From: Viola odorata
Lineage: Eukaryota; Streptophyta; Magnoliopsida; Malpighiales; Violaceae
Direction: 5' to 3'
Length of the DNA: 64,000 nucleotides
NCBI GenBank assembly: GCA_963691705.1
Contig: OY829542.1
Location: forward strand, 19,950,579-20,014,578
Each line of letters opens with the position of its first letter. Position 1 is the stretch's first letter. A program made the position numbers and the translations under genes. Shown piece after piece: positions 21,356-32,610 of the stretch. The notes below the pieces were generated by a model. It had not been told where the DNA came from. It did not search any database and worked only from the letters and a program-made list of their open reading frames with translations.

Positions 21356-24105
21356 ATGGCTTATCAAGGTATTCCGGGTCCGGGCTCGGGATCCAGCTCG
21401 AGTTCAGGCTTTCAATACATGAATTCTCCTTTTGGAGACACCACTTATACCAAGGTCTTTGTTGGGGGATTGGCCTGGGAAACGCAGAGTGAGACCATGC
21501 GCCGCTACTTTGAGCAGTTTGGGGATATTTTGGAGGCTGTTGTCATCACTGATAAGAATACTGGCCGATCAAAAGGCTATGGCTTTGTGAGTAATTAATC
21601 ACATCTACGCTTGGAAATGTTTTTGTATTCCTAATCTTTATGCACTCATTGCTTATAAATGATCCAAGTAATAGGGTTGTGGCATTGCCTTTTGCATTTG
21701 ATGATTGTAGAATCACTTGTTTTTTGTGTGCTATTGTTTGGAGGGATTAGGTCACTTTCCAGGATCCAGAAGCTGCCAGGAGAGCATGTGCTGATCCTAC
21801 TCCAATTATTGATGGCAGACGGGCAAATTGTAATCTGGCTTCTCTTGGGAGACCTCGGCCACCACTGCCTTACGGTATTAAATGTGTTTTTATTTGTATG
21901 TTCTGATTTTTTTTTTTGCTACCATATTCAGTTATTTTAGTCTATAAGCTGTTGAATGTGATAGAATGTAGAAACCTACATTCAAGTTATTTATGAAGCA
22001 TAATGATTATGCATTGAGACTCTTTGAGCTTGGCATGCTCTTCTGCTCTTTGCTATGCTTATGGTCCTGTTCCTTGTTGGTGCTCACCGTGCCTACTCAG
22101 CTCATGGGTGGTTTTTTCAATTCTTCTATTAGTTTTTCTTCCCATTCCTGCTGTATTTATGCTCTTTTCTGAGGCTCACCTATTTTTTTCATGATAGGAC
22201 GTCCAAGACCAGCTACTGCATACATTGCAAACGTGCAAACAGGTAGGGGTGCTTATACCGGAAGTTTTGGCTACCAGCAACCAGTTTCTTATGGCTACCA
22301 ACAAGGATTGATGTATCATCCATATGGGTGAGTTGTGCATCAGATTCCCAAACTTAAATACAATGCTGTTCATGTCCCCATCTGAAGGTTGCTCAATTTG
22401 GCTTCCAAAAAAATGGTCTAAATTGTGAGATTCATTAACTTGTTATTTTAAGTTTTTGTTTTGCATCTGGTTGGTTCTTTAAGAATGGTCAAGTGAATAT
22501 GCATTTGTTTCTCATGTTACCTGATAACTTCATTATGGTGCACTTTGAATTTTGAAGAATGTTAGAGTGGGCTTCAGTGTGGAGCTATTATGGCTATATC
22601 TATGATTTCCATCTTGAAGTGGAATAGGCATTTGTTTCTTATCATTACCTGATAACTTCATTTTGACCCTCGGAATTTCGAAGAATGTTGAAGTGGAATG
22701 CAGTGTGCAGCTATTATTGGCTCTTTGATTTCCATGTATCTGGTTCTTAATTTGGCTTGTTTGTTTTATACTTTAACATCTAGTTTAAATGAGCCATTGT
22801 GCAGTGCATATCCCATGCTTTGCCAATGGGAATCATTGGGGTGGTCCCTTTATCGTGCTCATATAGTCTGTATTCCCACGTGAATTCTTGCTGTCAGTTG
22901 TGTTGGCTATGGTACATCTCCTGTGCAACTACGTGGTTTTTATTTTCTTCCACTTCCGCTTTCATCAAATGTGGCTAGACATAAATGTGCCAATCACATC
23001 ACCGAATGTCAGTTGTCAGTTAGACGGCTTAATAGCTCTAGGTCAATCGTCAGTTGCCCAGATTCAAGGTTCATTTGTCCAAACTACAGTGATGTGACAT
23101 GGTGTGATTGGTACTTGCAGGACTGCAAAAAGTGATAGTTGCAGAGGATATGTGCCCCAGCTCAATGTCTATTGAACAGGCAAGATCATGGTCATGGTTT
23201 ATGGAAAGACAAACTGTGTCCCGGATATACTTTGTTTGAGTTGTTAGGTTCGTCACTTTGTTGCCCATCCTTTTTGGGCACATTTTCCATGACTAATTTG
23301 TAGGATACATGTGTATAGTTTACTTGAAAAACTTGAATCCTTCAGTGTCTTGGATGTCTTGAAATCATTCTTCTCCACACAATGTGACTTTTTTGGCGAA
23401 TCCTTCTCCTTTGCTCTCTCTTTTAATCACGTTTTCTTTGCCAACCTTGTGCAGTTATGGAGCATATGGACCTGAGTATGTTTACCCACAAGTGAGTGAG
23501 ACAACAATTGGAATTTAGTTCTCACTTAGGTTTATACTGAATCTAACCACCTGACTTGTTCTCATTATGTGTCTTCTTATTGTTAGGGTGCCTACAACCC
23601 ATATGCTGGCCAACAGTACCTCCAGATATATGGAGTACCTGGGTCAGTTAATGCAGCAGCCATTTATCCTTATGGTCAGTTGGGCCAAACCCTTCCTGGA
23701 AATCACGGTTACGCGGCAATGCAAGGGTATGCCATGCCAGGGCATCAGATTGTACAGTTTGGTGGGCCTGGTGTTAATGCTATGACAACTTCGCCAATGC
23801 CCACAATTCAAGCACCTTATCATACTGGCATGTCTCATTTTAAAAATCTTTACTTTACATTACAATTTTTTCAAAATAATCTGATCTTTGGCATTAATCT
23901 CTGTTGCATAGTTATTGTTTAGTATTATTCTTTGCCACTGGATGTTGTGTCCAAATAATAACCAAAGCAGTTAGACCTGATCAGGCAAGTGTACCTGTTT
24001 TTTTCAGGCATGGCAGCACCTGTCCCAGCACAACCACAGTTTATAGTCCCTGCTCCTTCTCCTCAGTACATGCAAGCTAGCGGTTCTGACCAAACAAGTG
24101 GTTGA
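21356..24105 (+). CDS. Single-RRM RNA-binding protein, ARP1-like
   Basis: Predicted 286-residue RNA-binding protein. Exons: 21356-21586, 21751-21874, 22198-22327, 23455-23491, 23587-23827, 24008-24105; total 861 bp, in frame throughout. One RRM lies at about residues 32-105, with RNP2 VFVGGL (34-39) and RNP1 KGYGFVTF (73-80). It is followed by the conserved block [12 protein letters not shown]. The remaining C-terminus is low in charge and rich in Gly, Tyr, Gln, Pro and Ala, a likely disordered tail. The domain resembles plant ABA-regulated RNA-binding protein 1 and related RRM proteins, which bind single-stranded RNA in nucleus or cytoplasm; this is from memory of the family. The last intron appears to be GC-AG (ACTG|GCATGT), the only choice found that keeps the frame. 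The ATG is the first before the RRM in good context. Confidence 0.9.
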
Positions 24106-24680
24106 GGGATTGATCAAGGTAATAACACATCGATGCTCATAGGCATGCTTGTCACCACTGTGATATAATGTGGGTGGTCAATTACAGGTGTCCTTTAAGA
24201 CTGCAGCAGGACTAAGAGCAGCGGAACTGCTACTTGAGTGGCGGGCTTCTAATCTAGCCTTGCAAATTACTTATTTTGCATTCTAGAGGTACAAATCATC
24301 TACGCTTGCAAGTTATGATGCAGATAGATTCTTGTGTGGAAAGGCTTTGATCATGTCACGCCATAGCTAATCTTGCGGTTTATATTGTGCAGGTCATATG
24401 TAGTCATGCTCACCAGAGAAGTCGTTGTCAATTGTCGAATGTCGGAGTCGCTCCAGATGGTGGTGAAGGAATATGGGATGATGGGAACGGTTTCTGTCTT
24501 TCTACCTAATGTACCTGAACCCTGAATTATACTGCCAAAACTCAAGAAGAGTAACTGGCAGTAATGCGTCTTGTGGAGGCCGGAATTGGTTTCCGGCAAC
24601 CATAAATATAGGAATAAAACTGTGTAAAAAAATACGGTAGAATCAACATATGATTCTTTTATAGCGTTTAGTCCCAGCAT
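24106..24680 (+). other. 3' untranslated region of the RRM gene
   Basis: A probable GT-AG intron lies in the 3' UTR at 24119-24187 (AAG|GTAATAAC to ATTACAG|GTGT). The 3' end is not fixed. No other gene is seen here. Confidence 0.5.
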
Positions 24681-25518
24681 TTGGGGTGTATAGGATAGTA
24701 GTCTCTGGTGTCACTTTGGTGTCCTGCATTGTATTTAGACATCATTCTAGTTTTGTGCATATTAGTTTTAGGCTTCTTTCTCCTCTTTTTTCTATTACTC
24801 TTTCAACTGCTGTAACTTCTTGGGTAAATTTCAAAGACCACTTTTCATATTATTGTTTTTTTGGTCGAGACCGGTTTTCATATTCATCCGTGCTTCTCTA
24901 AAGATAAAACTTAAGAGTATAATTAATCAACATATTCTAACTAATAAATAGATGTTTTGCTAAACTTTTGGTAAATCTTTGTCTAATTATGTTATGTTAT
25001 TATTTTTATTTAAATAAATAACTATTAAGTGTGATTTGATTTTCTCGTAATCTAATATGAGTCTCCCATTTGCATTTCAATCAATAAAAAAATTACTTTG
25101 ATGGTTTTCTTGAAGAACCGAAGAGTAGTGGTTGTTCTTTTTACATCATCATACAAGTTTTATTTTTATTCGGTAAAAGTTGTAATTGATATAAAAATAT
25201 AAGAGCTTGAGAGATGAATTAAAGAAAATAACCATTTTGTACTTTTTTGTTGACATTTTAACTATTGTTTTCTTTTTTGGGTCGAATTTAACTTTTGCTT
25301 TTACAAGATGTACTTAACTTGAGAATTAAATTTACTGTTTTTAGGTAGTCTATGACTCTATGGGACTAATGATCATTAGATTCGCATAGCTATTGCTTTA
25401 TTTATACATACGGTTACTACTTACTAGCATGAAATTTCTATTTGATGCACACAATTATTGTTAGCTTAGCTCTTTCTGAGTTGTTTTTATAAGAACAATA
25501 ATAATAATGTTTTTTTTT
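24681..25518. other. AT-rich intergenic DNA, no gene seen
   Basis: Only short chance ORFs and T-rich runs. Confidence 0.6.
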
Positions 25519-26186
25519 TACTTAATGATATTAGTGATTCTTATACCGGAAATATCTTATTGATTTGACCCATGTAAGTTTTTTGTCCTAATTTGGTCCC
25601 CCAATTACTTATCGTGTATTAATTCGGTCCATCATCCTAACGTCGTTCATACGTGGCCGTCAACTATGCATACGTGAACTTTTTTTATATTATTTTTATG
25701 ACGTGACACTCATTGTCAGGAATTTTTTTAAAATAAAAAAATCAAGAAAAATTTAAAAATTTTCAAAAAAATCATAAAATTCAAAATTTTGAAATTATTC
25801 AAGAGAAAAGACAATAATTTTAAAAAAACTGATATAATTGGTTTTTTTATAAAAAAATGAAAAAAATTATTAAAAATGCAAAAAACCATTATATCAGTTG
25901 TTTTTGTCAAAAACAATTAGAACTAAAATCTTTTTTCTTGAACTAAAAACAAATCATATAATAACATTTTGTATTCCTAATAACTTTATTATTTTTTTAG
26001 TATTTTTATAATTTAAAAAATAACTATACCTATTTTTCTAAAATTATTTCCTTTTTTCTTGAATTATTTCGAAATTTTGAAATTTTGAAATTTTTTTGAG
26101 AAATTTTAAAAATTTCTTTTTTTTTCAAAATTATTATTATTATTATTATTTATAAATAAATTACTTACTTGGCATTTGACGTGACT

Positions 26187-26285
26187 TGATGGGCGTCGAC
26201 TCTGTAAAAAATAAATAATAAATACAACTCCTACTAAACAAAAAATTAATTGTAAATAACAGCAAAAAGTTCATCCAAAAGCTGC
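26187..26285 (-). repeat. Truncated LTR end of retroelement A
   Basis: TGATGGGCGTCGAC and the next 90 or so bases match, with substitutions, the LTR edge at 27907-28000, then run straight into gag sequence. It is the far LTR of a minus-strand element whose pol and most of this LTR are deleted. Confidence 0.6.
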
Positions 26286-27756
26286 ATTCACTTGTGCAGT
26301 GATGTCCTATGGTGTTGAGGGCCGCATCATGTAGCATCGATTAGTGAGGTGATCTATTTGGCAACAAATTTCACAAACACCAATAGTTGGATTTGGTGTA
26401 GTAGCTTGATTTTGAAAACCTGTAAAGAGATTTTGCATAAAGTTAACAATATTGGAGAGATATTGTTCTAAAGATACTGAATTCAAAGAGGAGAGAGGTA
26501 GATCTATCAGAGGAACAACTGTTATGGCAATTTTCTGCCATAATTTGAAGTAATATTTTAGCTCTGGTTAGAGTAAGGTTTTGTAGAGCTCCTCCAGCTG
26601 TTGCATCTACTCTATCTTTGTCCTTCTGACTCATCCCATCATAGAAGTACTGGATCAAGTCTTGATCAGCTACTCCATGTGTTGGGCAAATATCCTGAAG
26701 TTCGTTGAACCTTTGATGAGTCAGGTCATGGAACTAATTGAGATTGGAAAATCATTCCCGGTCTCGACCCCACTTTTCCAAAATTTATTTTGGGTCGGAA
26801 TTTCGGGTATTTGTACTACTCGAAATTATCAAACTTGCAGAAACAACTCCATCTTTCAAACCACAATTCAATCCAATTCAAACCACAATTCAAGCCAATC
26901 AATAACACCAACCTAAAGTAATTTATAATGATAACATCTAGAAAATAACAAAAAAGATGAGGATTTTCTAGACTTTCAAGTTGGAGGTATGTTATGATTA
27001 AGGAATAATGAAAAGAAAAGAAAACGAGAGGTTAGAGATGAGATGAGGAGGTGAGTGAAATGTGAATAAAATGAGTTATCTCAATGAGTCATGAATATAC
27101 GGGACAAGATGAAACAATATTGTATATAAAATTTGTCCAAAAAATTGGTCTCGATCCCGTTGGAACCGGTACTAATGGAACGGGTCACAAGACAAAATTA
27201 AAATTGCCACCCTTAGTACTCTCCATAGCTCTCATTCCCTCTCTGTTGTATGGAAACAAGGTTCTTCCTAGTTGCTCCAACCTTGCTTGCATTCCAATAC
27301 TTATTCAAAAAGGATTCTGACATTTGAGCCCATGAAGTGATGGTGTTGTGAGATAAACTGTAGAACCAATTCTTTGCTGAGTCCTCCAACGACCATGAAA
27401 AAACCTTTAACTTTGCTCTTTCAATAGGACCCTCACGAGGTTTTAGTGCATCACATTCCAAATGGAAATTCCTAAGATGTGTAGGGATTCTCATTGGAAT
27501 TTTTATGGAATTTCTTCAGGTTGTGGATGATGTTGGTCTTGATGGACCAATCATGCTCCACTGCTGGGAAATTGATGCAGGAATATGTGGTTTGTTCTGC
27601 CCCTCTATTCAATTCCCTGAGGGTTTGCTCAGTTGGTTGCTCTGCCATGTCTACTCTCGGATTTGTGACTTCTTGGTCTACTTCTTGGTCAAGAGGGTGC
27701 TTCTGATCAAGATGATTGATGGCTGATGAACTTGGTGCTAAATATGTTGGTATCAA
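26286..27756 (-). pseudogene. Athila-type gag remnant, element A
   Basis: Minus-strand fragments similar to the gag of E3 (51528-52562). Read from the right they give the N-terminal region (RELNRGAEQTTYSCIN), the core (WSLEDSAKNWFYSL, LNKYWNAS), then IQYFYDGMSQKDKDRVDA and a CX2C zinc-knuckle-like end near 26290-26400. Gag is the structural protein that packages the element RNA. Frame changes and stops, a foreign stretch around 26700-27210, and the absence of pol show that it is dead. Confidence 0.8.
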
Positions 27757-27883
27757 TCACTTACTTTTGGCTTGCCTTCTGATTTCCATTTATGTTATGG
27801 TCAGCTCTGGATTGAATGGTATTAAGTCGGTGCAAGAGGACTTGGTCATGAACAAGAAAATACAAAAATCAGTATAACGTAGC

Positions 27884-27901
27884 TCCCCGACAACGACGCC
27901 A
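27884..27901 (-). other. Degenerate tRNA-Asp primer-binding site, element A
   Basis: It matches the tRNA-Asp site used by Athila/Tat elements except for two changes, both of the type expected from deamination of methylated CG or CHG sites. It lies 5 bp from the LTR edge at 27907, as in the other elements here. Confidence 0.8.
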
Positions 27902-27906
27902 AAATT

Positions 27907-29220
27907 TGATGGACATCGACTTCGTCAACAACAAATAAGAAATACAACCCCTACTGAGTACAAAATTAATTGCAAATAATAGCAAGAGGTTCGTCCACAG
28001 AGTATAAGGATATGGTTTTGTATGTTGCTTGAAAAGACCAATTGTAACACTTAGGTAAAATCGGAGGGTTTTTGTTGAAACAAATACAAAGTAAAGTAAA
28101 TAAAAAGACAATAAATTCAATCGAGAGTGTGTTCAAGAGTAAAAACGATCACAGTAGAAGCTCAATCAGGCTATGATTTATGAGTAGCAATCATCGATGC
28201 AAAGGTATTTATTTTTAATTTACAGAGTTGCTATAGAACTCAGGTACGCTTAGAATTCTTACTTCCCTCCTGTATCAAAACCACCTCATGTACGCTTAGA
28301 GATGATTCCTAATCAACTAGCACTTTGCTAGTTAAAGGGTTATTAAAATTGATTGATTGTTGACTAGGGGAAGACAACTCTTGACCTAGGATCCTCGGTT
28401 GTCAATTGAGTCTAAATAACATTAATCTTTCTCATTAGCTTCTCAAGGCTAGCTCTCTACTTTGATCTTCTTGGCCCGTAAATGGCCCAAGAACTGGTTA
28501 CCGTAGCAAAAATGACACTTGCTAAAATCAGTTTAACCTTAGATTGGCTAAATCTAAAAAGAAGTGCAATACAATTATATTGGAGATCAATTAAACGCAG
28601 ATATAAAAATTAATTAAGAACGATTAGATCTCATGCAAACTCAGAATCATGCTTTAATGCTTCTACTAGGAAAGATGGATTTAGCTAGACGTGCTCATGA
28701 TTGAAGAAAATAAAATGTTTGATTGCATAAATTGAATCATTTGTTTCTGTGAAGAAAACGAAATGAGCAAGAAGTTTTAAATAAAACAGAACTAAAACGG
28801 AAGAGAAGGGAACATCCCTTTCTCAAAAACCTTATAGTTTCCCCCATAGTATTATCCTTAAAGAAATGAATTAATAATAAATCCTAAAATACTAGTTGTA
28901 TCTAAATCACTCTTCCTCTCTGATAAGAATTCCAGAGCTGAGAGAAAGTCGAAGCTCCAATCTCCTGGGGACAATCCAGCTGGGATAGTGCACAAGTCTT
29001 CTTAAAATTGTTGTCTTCAAATAGCACACGGAGACCAGAGTTCTCTGCTTCTAGGAGGCCAAGAGGGATTTTCTTGGCTAAGACACTAACAAAAAAGGTT
29101 CCTGCGCAGCTTTGTCCATTTTTCGTGCTATTCTGCCTCTTTTTCATCTTTATTGCTCCAAGACTATTTCTGCAAAATGTAGAGAAATTCTACTCTAATT
29201 AGTAGTATCACAATCTAAAT
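27907..29220 (-). repeat. 5' LTR of element A (outer limit approximate)
   Basis: The edge is fixed by the primer site. The outer limit is uncertain. It contains CTTGGCTAAGAC near 29070, the motif common in the E3 family. Confidence 0.6.
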
Positions 29221-29729
29221 TATATAAAAATAGATGGTAAAAACAGTCACAAAATAAGGTCAATCACTTATAAAAAATAATATAAAAAATGCTACGTTTC
29301 CATAGTTAACGACCACGTGTGCACGACGTTAGGGAGATGTGTCGATTTAATACGCGATAAGCAGTAGAGGGACCCAATCAGGACAAAAAAGGTATAAAGG
29401 CTAAATCAATAAAGTAATTCGAGTACAAAGGCTACTAATATCATTAACTAATTTTTTTGCTAAGCTGGGGATAAATATTATTCAAATCAGCCATATGAGA
29501 AGTGTGCCATAATTCAACCTCTAAAGAGGCAAATTTTGAGAAGACCATAAGTAGATTTTATGTCTTTTAAGACCAACTCGTCCAAGCGAACTTAGGGAGT
29601 GTTACCCTATTCCAACAGACAAAGAGTATTTAAAAAAAAAAAATTAACCAGACAACACAATGTTTTATTCAAAAGTTTAAGAAATAGTTATTAAATGACT
29701 ATAGTTTTTACTATTTTGACATTGATGTA

Positions 29730-30485
29730 TGATCGGGTGTCGAGATGGTCAAAATAAAGACAATTTAACATTAATTACAAAGATTGAAAATAATGGTAAG
29801 AGATTTGATCCATAAAGAATTGATAGACTTTAAACAAGATGAAAGCCAAATACAAATAAGAAATAAAAGTAATCAACGGGGGGTTTTGAATTTGAGATTT
29901 TAAAACTAATTAATATAATGAAAAGAAAACATAAAAGGTTGATACACAACATAAATAAACAAGTTTCTAGCACATGACAACTTCTAGTTATGATTAAATT
30001 ACATTCAATCATGGATTCAAGATTTTTCATTTCTGATTTATGGGGAAGTTATAGAAATCTGGTTCACTAAGATTTTCTACTTTCTTACTATATCTAGTCA
30101 CTTAAAGAGACACTCTATTAAGGACTCTAAGCACCTAGCAACCCTAAGGTTCACTTATAGGTTTTAACAAGCTGATTGATAAAATGTAGGGAAAGATTTC
30201 CCTTAGCCAAGACTACGCTTCACTTGAGTCTTTAGACCAGATTGTTCTTTCTTTCTAGTCTCAAAGAACAAACATTGTACTGAGATTGATCTAGTTATTT
30301 ATTGGATCCTTCTAACTAGACCAGGAGTTATCAGGAATAACATTAATCATTCAAGCTAATAATCTAAATTGATCAGACCTAAACCTAAGATGAACAACAC
30401 CTATAAGAAGTCAAAGAAAGAAGAAATACAAGTGCATAAATTATACAAAGCATTTAGATCTCACAAATGAAATGATTTATAACAT
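29730..30485 (-). repeat. LTR portion of minus-strand element B
   Basis: It starts TGATCGGG and soon reads GTCAAAATAAA, like the LTR of element C at 49191. It runs into protease sequence at about 30486 with no pol between, so RT, RNase H and integrase have been deleted. Just to the left, 29451-29729 shows no gene. Confidence 0.6.
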
Positions 30486-31936
30486 TCAGTTGCCTTTACT
30501 ATGAATAAAATAATTTAGCCCTTCATTCATGCTGAATTTAATTATTCTACCACAAAACTTCAGAATTATGCTTCCTTCGTAGACATCTATTTTAGCTCTT
30601 GCTGTCTTAAGGAATGACCTTCCTAAAAGAACATCTATAGCATTGGAAGGTAGATCAGTATTCATATCAACTATATAAAAATCAACTGGATAAATAAAGT
30701 CGTTAACCTGAACAAGAACATCTTCCACAACTCCCTCGGGATGGATGATTGTTCTGTCTGCCAACTGAATCACCACCTGTGTTTCCTTCATTGTACCTAT
30801 CTGCAATGTCTCATACTCACTCAAGAACATCACATTGATTCCAGCTCCCAAATAGCAGAGGGATTTTTCTATGGCCTTTTGTCCTATCTTGCATGGGATA
30901 GTAAATATGCCTTGATCCTTACATTTTTCGGGGAGCTGGGCTTGTAAAACTGCAGAAATATTTTGGTTAAGATTAACTCTTTCCACACCTGCAAGTTTTC
31001 TCTTGTTAGTACACAACTCCTTAAGAAATTTAGCATAAGAAGGCACTTTAACAATTAAATCAAGCATAGGAATATTCACAACATTTTTTCCAAAAATCTT
31101 CATAAATTCTTTTGCTTCATCTTTCCTTTTTGTTTTGAGGATCTGGGAGGAAAAGGAGGTGAAATTTCTATTTCTTCCTCCTAGGCTATGACCTTTTCAT
31201 CTAGCTTGGCCAAGACTGAGTCCTATTTTTCTGTTTCAACTGGAATGTCGGGCTTGGCCATGGGCTTGACCAAGACTGTCTCAGTATGGATTTCTTCATC
31301 ATCTTCATCTTCATCTTGTGACTGCTGTGTCTCCATTTCCTTGTCTGTCTTTGCACCTTCCCTCTCTAGAAATATACTCCCACTCCTAAGATTGATAGCA
31401 CTCACATTGTGCTTGGGGTTATCACTGTGGTAGAAGGTAATCTGCCATGTGTATCAGGCTGCTATTTTTGTGCTAACTGACCGATCTGCTTCTACATTTC
31501 TATCAGACTGGTTTGAGTTGCTGTATGAACTTCTGGAGAGTCTCTTCTATGGGCACACCAGTGAGCTTCAGAGGTTGAGTTGCAGGCGACAGTTGTGGCA
31601 TAGGGCCTGGTTCTGAGGGGGTCGTGGCACAAAATGTTGGAAATTAATGGGGGATTGTTGAGGCTGTTGAGGAGCAGCTTGATTTTATTGTGGTGGGTCC
31701 TGCCTCCATTTAAAATTAGGATGACTCCTCAAGAAGTATTGATTACTCTCATGCGGGAATTTCTGTTGCCCTTGATTGTATCCATAGGTTGCATTTACTT
31801 GAGCTGATTCACCTGGTTGTTGCACCATATAGCAAATGTGGGTTGGGAGATCCTGCTATTGGCATATTCCACAAACCATGGCTACCTGTTCTAAACCTCC
31901 CGTTGGTATTGTTGTTCATGCGGAAAGATTGAGGAG
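30486..31936 (-). pseudogene. gag C-terminus and protease of element B
   Basis: The minus-strand ORF at 30486-31103 is a retropepsin-type aspartic protease segment. Visible blocks are the GAGINVM motif after the active site, VIQLADRTIIHPEGVVEDVLVQV and [18 protein letters not shown]; the catalytic Asp lies in CYLGAG, where D is replaced by Y, so it is probably inactive. Upstream (31104-31936) is the gag C-terminal acidic region and a zinc-knuckle-like segment with stops. The protein continues across the E1 insertion at 42077-42639. Protease normally cuts the gag-pol polyprotein. Confidence 0.8.
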
Positions 31937-32186
31937 TGATAGCATGTATTTTATGCATGTTTTTCCTTCTATTTTTGCCTTGATTTAGGCCTTGATACTA
32001 CTAATCCACTCATATTTCCATCTTTATCACAGATCAAGGCCAAGAAGGAGAAATGTGCGAAAAGACATGCTTTCTGCGTGATTTTCAAGGTTCAAGACCA
32101 TCGTCGAGACCAAGGACCAATTTCCTCATCGAGGCCTATCATCGAGGCCTGTCATCGAGCCCTCGACGGATCAAGAGCCTTAAATC

Positions 32187-32477
32187 CACGTGTCCTCGCA
32201 GTTGTGCTTCCACGTGTCCCCTCAGGCGTCTCCCAGAATATTCCCTCAGATGCGGATGTCTCCTAGAATATTCCCTCAGATGCTGGTCTCGCCCGAAAGG
32301 AATATTCCATAAAGATTCTTATCGAGACCCATTCCAGAACATTCCAGAACATTCTAGAAGGTTACCAAAGATGCTGATCTGCCCTCGACATGTCATCGAG
32401 ACCTCGACAATCTTATCGAGGCCTCTACAAGTGCAAAACGCCAAGTCCACGTGGCTCCACTCCAATCACTCCACGTG
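32187..32477 (+). promoter_or_regulatory. Four CACGTG (G-box/ABRE-like) sites in E1 LTR
   Basis: CACGTG at 32187, 32211, 32448 and 32472. Three are in the context CCACGTGTCC, which fits the ABA-response element consensus bound by bZIP factors. They lie 125-415 bp before the TATA box. Function is inferred from the motif. Confidence 0.6.
32331..32360 (+). promoter_or_regulatory. Perfect six-module heat-shock element in E1 LTR
   Basis: Six contiguous 5-bp modules alternate nTTCn and nGAAn without a mismatch. Three modules suffice for heat-shock factor binding. Additional two-module cores GAATATTC lie at 32236, 32266, 32300 and 32519. The cluster is about 240 bp before the TATA box. The 3' LTR carries the same cluster at 40581-40610. 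Confidence 0.8.
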
Positions 32478-32600
32478 TCCTCCCTGGTGCATGTCAGAGG
32501 TTCTGCGAGGATCCCGAGGAATATTCCCTTTTGCCAGAGCGTGGGCACCTTGTGTTGAGCTCCCCTTAGCTGGAATTTTGTCCCTTAGTGGGTGGCTGGT

Positions 32601-32610
32601 GTATATATAC
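32601..32610 (+). promoter_or_regulatory. TATA box of E1 LTR promoter
   Basis: GTATATATAC, centrally placed in the LTR, followed by a plausible start region. It marks the probable U3/R area. Confidence 0.6.

Larger units (their letters stand above)
25519..29450. mobile_element. Long-TIR element enclosing a decayed retrotransposon
   Basis: The left end (about 25519-25670) and right end (about 29300-29450) are imperfect inverted copies. Both read TTAATGATATTAGT outermost, then TTATTGATTT, TTTTTTGTCCT, CTTATCG(T/C)GTATTAA and CCTAACGTCGT inward. Inside are an AT-rich hairpin-forming stretch (25730-26150) and the minus-strand retroelement A. There is no transposase ORF. Flanks are T-rich, so a target duplication could not be resolved. 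The long inverted ends suggest a Mutator-like non-autonomous element. Confidence 0.6.
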
